Source: Candidatus Peribacteraceae bacterium (GTDB lineage: Bacteria; Patescibacteriota; Gracilibacteria; Peribacterales; Peribacteraceae). Taken from it: a DNA stretch of 64,000 nucleotides. A program made the position numbers and the translations under genes. Location of the stretch: positions 1-64,000 of the forward strand of contig JAQVVD010000003.1 in the NCBI GenBank assembly GCA_028699155.1, given 5' to 3'. The notes under the pieces were generated by a model that saw only the letters and a program-made list of their open reading frames with translations, was not told the origin of the DNA and did no database searches. How positions within the stretch are numbered: the stretch's first letter is position 1; each line of letters starts with the position of its first letter. Positions 58,994 to 64,000 of this stretch are shown here, in pieces.

Positions 58994-59138
58994 TCTATCA
59001 AGAGAGGCACGTAAGGGAACTGGCCTGTAGACGTGCCCCCCAACCCTTCGTCCGCCACAGGCGGACTCAGGACAAGCCCCAGGGCAAGCCCGATGAAGAA
59101 GGTGGGAAATCCAGACCCCTGCAAGGGGGAGAGATAGA
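58994..59138 (+). promoter_or_regulatory. SAM-I riboswitch (S-box) upstream of metK
   Basis: Conserved core in order: P1 TCTATC (58994-58999) pairing with GATAGA (59133-59138); AAGAG; P2 GGCACGT (59006-59012) with ACGTGCC (59031-59037), enclosing the kink-turn and pseudoknot sequence AAGGGAACTGGCC; CAACC; P3; then AAGGTGGGAAATCCAG, the invariant joining segment; and P4 CCCCT/AGGGG (59116-59128). P3 is enlarged by a GTCCGCC-ACA-GGCGGAC palindrome (59050-59066), also found at 30233-30249. High SAM should turn metK down. Downstream, GGGGAAG (59166-59172) can pair either with an upstream CTTCTC or with CTTCCCC (59190-59196), a possible switch. Confidence 0.85.
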
Positions 59139-59205
59139 AAAAGCAAGTAACTCTTCTCTCCTTAAGGGGAAGAGCGGTTTCCACTATCTCCTTCCCCACA
59201 AGAAC

Positions 59206-60363
59206 ATGCCGTATCTCTTCACCTCCGAATCCGTGACAGAGGGGCACCCCGATAAGGTCTGCGACCAGATCTCGGATGCCATTCTGGACGCAGCAATCCG
59301 GCAAGACCCGAAAGCGCACGTTGCATGCGAGTGCCTGGCGACGACCGGTCTCGTTATTGTCGCGGGAGAAATGCGCACAAAAGGGTATGTGGATATTGCG
59401 GGCGTTGCGCGCGAAACAATCCGGGAGATCGGGTACGACGATGCCGCCTACGGATTCGATCATCAGGCATGCGCCGTGATTGTGAGCATCGGCGAGCAGA
59501 GCGCGGATATCGCACAGGGAGTGGATGAAGACAAGAACTGCAATCACGAGCAGGGGGCGGGCGATCAGGGTCTCATGTTCGGATACGCGTGCGACGAAAC
59601 GCCGGAACTCATGCCGCTGCCGATCGCGCTGGCGCACAGGCTCACGCGCAAGCTGGCGAACGTGCGCAAGAACAAGGAGCTCACGTACCTGCGCCCGGAT
59701 GGCAAGAGCCAGGTGACCGTGCAGTACAGCGACGACGGCGTGCCGGAGCGCGTGGACTGCGTCGTGATTGCAACGCAGCACGCGGACGGGATTCCCCACG
59801 AGCAAATCTGTGCGGATGTGAAGGAGCACATCATCAAGCCCGTGTGCGGAGAGTTCATCGATGAGCGTACCAAGTACCACATCAATCCCACGGGACGTTT
59901 CGTCATCGGCGGCCCCCCGGGAGACTGCGGCTTAACCGGGCGCAAGATCATTGTGGATACCTACGGCGGCATGGGCAGGCACGGCGGCGGATGTTTCTCG
60001 GGCAAAGACCCGAGCAAAGTCGATCGCAGCGCCGCGTACGCGGCGCGCTGGGTCGCCAAGCACATTGTGAAAGCCGGTTTGGCCAAACGGTGCGAAGTGC
60101 AGCTGGCATACGCGATCGGAGTCGCGGAGCCTGTTTCCATTCTCATCAATACCTTCGATACGGGGAACGCGAACGAGGCGACGCTGGCCGATGCCGTGAC
60201 AAAGGTGTTCGATCTGCGCCCTGCAGCCATCATCAGGGACTTGGATCTCCTCAAGCCTCAGTACAAAGCGCTCGCTGCCTACGGGCACATGGGCAGGGAA
60301 GACCTGGGAGTGAAGTGGGAGGAATGCTCCAGAGTGGAGGAACTGCTGCGGGCCGTTCAATAA
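59206..60363 (+). CDS. metK: S-adenosylmethionine synthetase
   Basis: Makes SAM from methionine and ATP. 385 residues. [20 protein letters not shown] at the start, the [13 protein letters not shown] block ([20 protein letters not shown]), and [20 protein letters not shown] with the P-loop-like region are all present. ATG 59206 (MPYLFTSES). It is controlled by the SAM-I riboswitch just upstream, and a hairpin follows it. The N-terminal extension of the open frame to 58948 lies in the riboswitch and is not coding. Confidence 0.97.
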   Translation: MPYLFTSESVTEGHPDKVCDQISDAILDAAIRQDPKAHVACECLATTGLVIVAGEMRTKGYVDIAGVARETIREIGYDDAAYGFDHQACAVIVSIGEQSADIAQGVDEDKNCNHEQGAGDQGLMFGYACDETPELMPLPIALAHRLTRKLANVRKNKELTYLRPDGKSQVTVQYSDDGVPERVDCVVIATQHADGIPHEQICADVKEHIIKPVCGEFIDERTKYHINPTGRFVIGGPPGDCGLTGRKIIVDTYGGMGRHGGGCFSGKDPSKVDRSAAYAARWVAKHIVKAGLAKRCEVQLAYAIGVAEPVSILINTFDTGNANEATLADAVTKVFDLRPAAIIRDLDLLKPQYKALAAYGHMGREDLGVKWEECSRVEELLRAVQ

Positions 60364-60389
60364 TCACGACAGCGCCCATTGAACAGACA

Positions 60390-60425
60390 ATAGAAGCCGC
60401 ACGCGTTCCCGCATGCGGCTTCTAT
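60390..60425. terminator. GCCGCAC-family hairpin after metK
   Basis: ATAGAAGCCGCA / TGCGGCTTCTAT stem of twelve pairs with a short loop, 26 bases after the metK stop. No long T-run. Confidence 0.65.
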
Positions 60426-60436
60426 GCAAAGATTCT

Positions 60437-60465
60437 TTGACATTTCTTTCTTTTTATGACATAAA
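60437..60465 (+). promoter_or_regulatory. promoter, TTGACA-17-CATAAA, leaderless type
   Basis: Perfect TTGACA (60437-60442), 17-base spacer, CATAAA (60460-60465), seven bases to the ATG at 60473. The spacer is T-rich. Confidence 0.55.
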
Positions 60466-60472
60466 GATGCAG

Positions 60473-62830
60473 ATGAATGAGCGTGTTCCACGTACACCGG
60501 AATCGGGTGCATTCGACCCGTATCACAAATGGCTGGGCATTCCTCCGCAGGAACAGCCGCCCAATCATTACCGCCTGCTGGGCATCCCCCAGTTCGAGTC
60601 TGATGTCGATGTGATTTCACACGCCGCCGATCAACGGATGGCGCATGTGCGAACGTTGCAGGTCGGCAGGCATAGCGGCCTGTCTCAGCGCATCCTCAAT
60701 GAAATTTCCTCCGCACGGGTATGCCTGCTCGATGCGGGCAAGAGAGCCGTGTACGACACGCAATTGCGAAAGAAAATCCAGCGACAGGAGTCTCCCCCTC
60801 CCGCGCCCTCCGTTCTCACTGTAGGACCGGAGGTTCCCGCGATCTCTCCTGCAGCGCAGCGCCGCATCGAGCAGCAACAGAGGGCGGCACGCAGCAAGAC
60901 ACGCAACTGGCTGATCGCCGGAACACTAGGAGCCACTGTGGCTGTCGGCAGCATAGTCGGGTGGGTGCGCAGCAGGGTGGGAGGTCCGGAGGAAGAGAAG
61001 AAGCCCGCAGCTGCCAAGAACCTCTCTCAGAAAGAAGTGGATGCGGTGCGCGGGACTACCCCCGCTTCTCCTGCACCCCTCCCGGAAGAGAAGCCCCGAA
61101 TGAGGAGACCGGTACTCGTGGATATGCCGCAGGCACAAGCGCAGGATCCTAAGCAGGAACAAGTCGCCAGCCTTCCTGTTCTCCCGGAGCTTCCGGCGCT
61201 GCAGGAAGAGGAGCCGCAGGAAGTGGTGGAACCCCTGCCTGTTCCTCCTCCTGTTACAGATCCGGTAGTGCACGCTGAGGAAGGACAGGGAGAAGAACAG
61301 AAAGCGCAAGCAGAGCAGCAGTTCAGGCAGGCTGTCGGAGAAGCAATGACACGACTCAGCCCCGCGTACGTCAGTCTCCCCCCACAGAAGATTCTGGAGG
61401 GAGCGACGGGGGAACAGGACCCCGTGCTGCGCACCGCGCTCTTCGGCGTGGCTGTGCAGCAGGCAGCCGAGGATGGAGATACGGCGACCATGAACGATGC
61501 GCTCGCGCAGATGCAGCACGCAGGAGAGGAAGAAGGGCTGACCGCGCAGGATGCGTTCTTCTTCAAGCTCGCCACCATCCGCCGCATTGCCAACCCTCAC
61601 GGGCTCAATGCCATGGACGCAACGAAGCGCATGGCTCTGGCGCAGGATCTCTATGACAACTGCATCCCGGAGGCGTACAGGCAGGAGAACCTGGCACTTG
61701 CCAGAGAGCTGCGGGAGCTGGCTCTCCTGGGGTGTCTGAATACGGTGATTCCCAATTCCTTCCCGGCGAGCGGAAGAGTGGAGAGCACCGCTGCACTCAT
61801 CCAGCTGCGCAAGGCGTTGATAGCAGAGGAGAAGAAGCAGAAGGAGCTGCAAGGTCTCTACGATGCGCATGCGGCAGGATTGGATGCCGATGGGGAACCG
61901 CTGACCCCGGATGCGGAACGGAAGACCGGACTGTGGAAGATGTCGATCGGCAAGTGGGAGGAGGCGCTCGTGCACCTCATTCGCTCAGGAGATCCCATCG
62001 TGGCACGAGCTGCAAGGATGGAATCTGACGCACCGAAGCAACCTGCAGAACTGCTCGCCTGCATGCAGGCATGGATGGCGGCAGCAGAGAGCGATCCGGA
62101 GTATGCCAAACAGTGGTACGAGCGTGCAGCGGCGATGGTGTACCGTGCAAAGCAGCTGGGACCTACGGGGAAGATGGGACTGGATGTGACGACGGCGGAA
62201 GCGGAGCTGAAGAGGAGGGGGGTGGGAGAGACAACAAATAATCCGAGTAATTCGGATAAACCTAATGTGAAACCACCTGATAAGAATTGGACTCCGGTTG
62301 ATCTATCTAAACTGAGCGGTAAAGGTTTTACTTCTAGAAATAATGAAAATGTACTTTTGGCCCTTGGCTCACCTGTCAGCACAGAATTTATTCCAACAAA
62401 TAGCTACGAATTAGCAATGAAAATTACATTGAAAGGAAAAAATTATTTTGGGATTCATTTGCCTGTAGGCAATAACTCCGTATGGGTCCTTTTTTATGGT
62501 GGGAGCTCTAGACATGCCCTGTCTAAGGTACATGTTAATGGTCAAATGACTAACATCATCGCAGACGAACAGAATGAAACAAGAATCGAAACTGGAGAGA
62601 AGGTGGATATTAAAATCAGCGTGATTTACACGATGAACAATCGGACAGTATTCACTACCATCACCGTTTTTGTCCAAGGCAAGCAAGTGTTAGAACACAC
62701 TGCACCCACTACTGCTTTTGGTGTTTTACATGAGCACGGATGGAAAGATGCAAAAGGAATTGCATTCATGCAACATAGATCAACTATAGAAACCAACATC
62801 GACTCAGTGATGTTTCGCATCGTTCGATAA
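60473..62830 (+). CDS. membrane protein with planctomycete-type N-terminal domain
   Basis: 785 residues. Residues 15-105 read FDPYHKWLGIPP, EQPPNHYRLLGIPQFESD and SARVCLLDAGKRAVYDTQLR, a J-domain-like module I know from many planctomycete proteins. A membrane span (about 143-160, LIAGTLGATVAVGSIVGWV) is followed by a Pro/Glu-rich linker, an alpha-helical middle (about 290-570), and a C-terminal beta domain of about 175 residues (NWTPVDLSKLSGKG then YELAMKITLKGKNYFGIHLP) like the LamG/DUF1080-type ends of planctomycete proteins. Codon use turns AT-rich after about 62230. Start chosen from the promoter; ATG 60467 is also possible. Function unknown. Confidence 0.75.
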   Translation: MNERVPRTPESGAFDPYHKWLGIPPQEQPPNHYRLLGIPQFESDVDVISHAADQRMAHVRTLQVGRHSGLSQRILNEISSARVCLLDAGKRAVYDTQLRKKIQRQESPPPAPSVLTVGPEVPAISPAAQRRIEQQQRAARSKTRNWLIAGTLGATVAVGSIVGWVRSRVGGPEEEKKPAAAKNLSQKEVDAVRGTTPASPAPLPEEKPRMRRPVLVDMPQAQAQDPKQEQVASLPVLPELPALQEEEPQEVVEPLPVPPPVTDPVVHAEEGQGEEQKAQAEQQFRQAVGEAMTRLSPAYVSLPPQKILEGATGEQDPVLRTALFGVAVQQAAEDGDTATMNDALAQMQHAGEEEGLTAQDAFFFKLATIRRIANPHGLNAMDATKRMALAQDLYDNCIPEAYRQENLALARELRELALLGCLNTVIPNSFPASGRVESTAALIQLRKALIAEEKKQKELQGLYDAHAAGLDADGEPLTPDAERKTGLWKMSIGKWEEALVHLIRSGDPIVARAARMESDAPKQPAELLACMQAWMAAAESDPEYAKQWYERAAAMVYRAKQLGPTGKMGLDVTTAEAELKRRGVGETTNNPSNSDKPNVKPPDKNWTPVDLSKLSGKGFTSRNNENVLLALGSPVSTEFIPTNSYELAMKITLKGKNYFGIHLPVGNNSVWVLFYGGSSRHALSKVHVNGQMTNIIADEQNETRIETGEKVDIKISVIYTMNNRTVFTTITVFVQGKQVLEHTAPTTAFGVLHEHGWKDAKGIAFMQHRSTIETNIDSVMFRIVR

Positions 62831-62869
62831 GCCGCACGTTGACAGAACAATAAGAACAGAACAACAAAC

Positions 62870-62899
62870 ATAGCCGCACGCTTTCATGCGTGCGGCTAT
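62870..62899. terminator. GCCGCAC-family hairpin
   Basis: ATAGCCGCACGC / GCGTGCGGCTAT with a six-base loop, 39 bases after the preceding stop. A half copy (GCCGCACGT) lies at 62831-62839. Confidence 0.65.
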
Positions 62900-62916
62900 T
62901 TGAGGAAAACATGACA

Positions 62917-62942
62917 AGCCGCACCCCTTCGTGGGTGCGGCT
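62917..62942. repeat. second GCCGCAC-family hairpin in tandem
   Basis: AGCCGCACCC / GGGTGCGGCT with a CTTCGT loop, 18 bases after the previous hairpin. Two copies side by side indicate local duplication with loop change. Confidence 0.65.
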
Positions 62943-63036
62943 ATGAATTATTCGATGCATTCGGAGTCATATGCTATTGACTCCCTTTTATTATGGGTAT
63001 ATATTCAAATCGTTCTCTTTCTTCCCAACCCATACT

Positions 63037-63288
63037 ATGCCAGCAATGGATGGAACCGGACCGCTCGGATACGGCCCGATGACCGGCAGGGGCGCAGGCT
63101 CCTGCGGACAGCAGGGGCAACGGCGCGGATTCTTCGGCCGCGGCGCCGCACGCGGCAGAGGCCGGTGCGGCTGCCCGTTCTTCTGGGGAAATGCTTCCTC
63201 CTCTCTGGAGGAACAGGAGCAATTCCTTGAGGAGGAATTGAAGGCGATCCGCGCGGAACGCGCAGCATCGGACAAGCAGAAGAAGTAA
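63037..63288 (+). CDS. DUF5320 family small protein
   Basis: 83 residues. The family start is exact in style: MPAMDGTGPLGYGPMTGRGA then GSCGQQ, followed by a Gly/Arg/Cys-rich stretch (RGRGRCGCPFF) and a C-terminal coiled coil (LEEQEQFLEEELKAIRAERA). DUF5320 proteins are usually encoded beside DUF134 and NifB/NifX-like iron-molybdenum cofactor proteins; here DUF134 follows after 22 bases. Function unknown. Confidence 0.85.
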   Translation: MPAMDGTGPLGYGPMTGRGAGSCGQQGQRRGFFGRGAARGRGRCGCPFFWGNASSSLEEQEQFLEEELKAIRAERAASDKQKK

Positions 63289-63310
63289 CTTCTTGCTACC
63301 ATAGGAATGT

Positions 63311-63589
63311 ATGCCGCGCCCACGAGGTCTCCGCCGTATCTGTTTCACGCCAGGCGTGACCTACTACAAGCCCCGCGGCATTCCTATGACCCAGCTCAAA
63401 GTGACAGAACTCACTGCCGAAGAGCTGGAGGCACTGCGCCTGAAACACGTAGAAGGGCTGCACCAGGTAGCCTGTGCCAAGCAGATGCACACGTCGCAGA
63501 GCACATTCCAGCGCATCTTAAGCAGTGCGCAGAAGAAGCTCTCTTCTGCAGTGGTGCATGGCCATGCAATACAGATACGGACGGACTAG
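63311..63589 (+). CDS. DUF134 family DNA-binding protein
   Basis: 92 residues. MPRPRGLRRICFTPGVTYYK start, VTELTAEELEALRLKHVEGL and an HTH-like core (QVACAKQMHTSQSTFQRILS), ending in the typical KKLSSAVVHGHAIQI. Sigma-70 region-4-like fold; probable regulator. It is co-transcribed with DUF5320, and its 3' half overlaps the opposite-strand CcdA-like frame by 179 bases. Confidence 0.88.
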   Translation: MPRPRGLRRICFTPGVTYYKPRGIPMTQLKVTELTAEELEALRLKHVEGLHQVACAKQMHTSQSTFQRILSSAQKKLSSAVVHGHAIQIRTD

Positions 63590-64000
63590 GCTTCTTATAC
63601 AGCCACCCAAACTGCATGGAAAGGAGAATGCCTATTCCAAGCAGGAGCAGAATCAGCCCGGCAAGGAGATGCAGATGCCGCAGCTGTTTCGTGCGCCATG
63701 CTTCCGCTTGCTCCACCGTCGTCATTCCCAGGTAAACCGCGATGGTGATGAGGACCATCGGAAGTATAAAAATAAGGTTGTAGAGCACCAGCAGTGCCAT
63801 AGCATGAGCGCGCGTAGAGGTCTTGGCGAGGAGCCCCAGTATCACAATGTAGGGACCGGACGTGCACGGGAGCAGGAAGAGGCTGACGAGGAATCCGATG
63901 CAGAACGCACCCGGAACGGATGTGACGCTTCGCAGGAGCGCCTTGAGCCTGGGGCGCCAGCTCATGGGGACTTCCATCAGGAACCATTTGCCGTACCAGA
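63411..64000 (-). CDS. CcdA-like membrane protein (5' end beyond window)
   Basis: The frame runs in from the right edge (WYGKWFLMEVPMSW then RPRLK) and shows FCIGFLVSLFLLPCTSGPYI, the CcdA/DsbD core with its redox Cys, then spans ending GLILLLLGIGILLSMQFGWL. It probably passes electrons across the membrane to extracytoplasmic thiols. After LYKKP (near 63590) the frame continues about 60 residues antisense to DUF134 in a sequence with no membrane features; the natural end of the family is near LYKK. Either a long convergent overlap or a small frameshift is present. Start lies outside the window. Confidence 0.75.
   Translation of the reverse strand, partial: WYGKWFLMEVPMSWRPRLKALLRSVTSVPGAFCIGFLVSLFLLPCTSGPYIVILGLLAKTSTRAHAMALLVLYNLIFILPMVLITIAVYLGMTTVEQAEAWRTKQLRHLHLLAGLILLLLGIGILLSMQFGWLYKKPSPSVSVLHGHAPLQKRASSAHCLRCAGMCSATCASAWHRLPGAALLRVSGAVPPALRQ

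Noticed and set aside
60926-61975. 349-residue minus-strand frame
   Set aside because: Antisense of the 60473 gene in a GC-rich, low-complexity part; Leu/Arg/His-rich composition typical of shadows.
1-64000. Recoded UGA (code 25), as in some CPR lineages
   Set aside because: Many genes end at TGA exactly at family C-termini (for example serS and pgeF) and no in-frame TGA is needed to complete a gene.
1-64000. CRISPR array, prophage, or diversity-generating retroelement
   Set aside because: No regularly spaced direct repeats, no cas, phage structural or reverse transcriptase genes. The four-helix-bundle protein alone is not evidence of a DGR.

Overview
The window is one dense stretch of bacterial chromosome, about 55 to 58 percent GC by eye, with mostly short intergenic gaps. 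UGA is used throughout as an ordinary stop, so the standard code applies. Gene content suggests a small-genome Patescibacteria/CPR bacterium, most likely of the Peregrinibacteria/Peribacteria type: an S-layer (SLH) protein, an archaeal-type class I aldolase, tandem CsrA, DUF5320/DUF134, few biosynthetic genes, and many cell-envelope and glycosylation genes. This placement is inference from content, not from a phylogeny.

Layout. 1-2.8 kb: S-layer gene (cut by the left edge) and its long leader. 2.8-6.4 kb: cysS, a double-domain CsrA, a DUF1796 protein and a small membrane protein. 6.6-11.3 kb: an APS-kinase-like/nucleotidyltransferase pair, fructose-bisphosphate aldolase, a GT2 glycosyltransferase, a four-helix-bundle protein and an acyltransferase. 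11.4-14.9 kb: yidC-rnpA, divergent from gatC-gatA. 15.4-16.3 kb: an intact IS481-like insertion with target duplication. 17.4-22.9 kb: tRNA-Asp, then a wall cluster (LysM-M23 peptidase, PBP5-like carboxypeptidase, FtsQ-like protein), a glycosyltransferase and a CNNM/CBS protein. 23-30 kb: nnrD-pgeF, a dGTPase-like protein, a second M23 peptidase, an N-formylglutamate amidohydrolase-like gene, an MscS-like channel and malic enzyme. 30-39 kb: tRNA-Trp with a disrupted duplicate, topA, HU, jag, dnaJ, a calcium-repeat surface protein, a possible sortase substrate and recJ. 39-46 kb: a regulator, uppP plus a DUF368 lipid-carrier transporter, hsp20, an H1-like protein, galU and uvrB. 46-52 kb: serS, a CPBP protease, a GT4 enzyme and a large amidase-SpoIID fusion. 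52-58 kb: a HAD phosphatase, DUF169, a radical SAM/SPASM enzyme, a possible tiny precursor peptide and pgl-zwf. 58-64 kb: a methyltransferase, a SAM-I riboswitch with metK, a protein with a planctomycete-type N-terminus, DUF5320, DUF134 and a CcdA-like membrane protein (cut by the right edge).

How the genes work together. The largest theme is the envelope: undecaprenyl-phosphate recycling (UppP plus DUF368), peptidoglycan trimming and remodelling (two M23 enzymes, DacA, PgeF, amidase-SpoIID), division (FtsQ-like), UDP-glucose supply (GalU), three glycosyltransferases, and surface proteins. Central metabolism is represented by aldolase, zwf-pgl and malic enzyme. Translation genes (cysS, serS, gatCA, rnpA, two tRNAs) are scattered.

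Genome-wide signals. (1) About twenty genes have a TAnnnT-type -10 hexamer ending 6 to 8 bases before the start codon and no Shine-Dalgarno sequence, which implies leaderless mRNAs; several starts below were chosen on this basis. (2) At least ten intergenic gaps contain large imperfect hairpins built from short tandem units. (3) Five hairpins share a GCCGCAC/GTGCGGC-type stem. (4) The most interesting locus is 53.9-56.0 kb: a radical SAM/SPASM enzyme and a DUF169 protein preceded by a terminator/attenuator and a tiny aromatic-rich reading frame, a layout like a peptide-modification (RiPP) operon.
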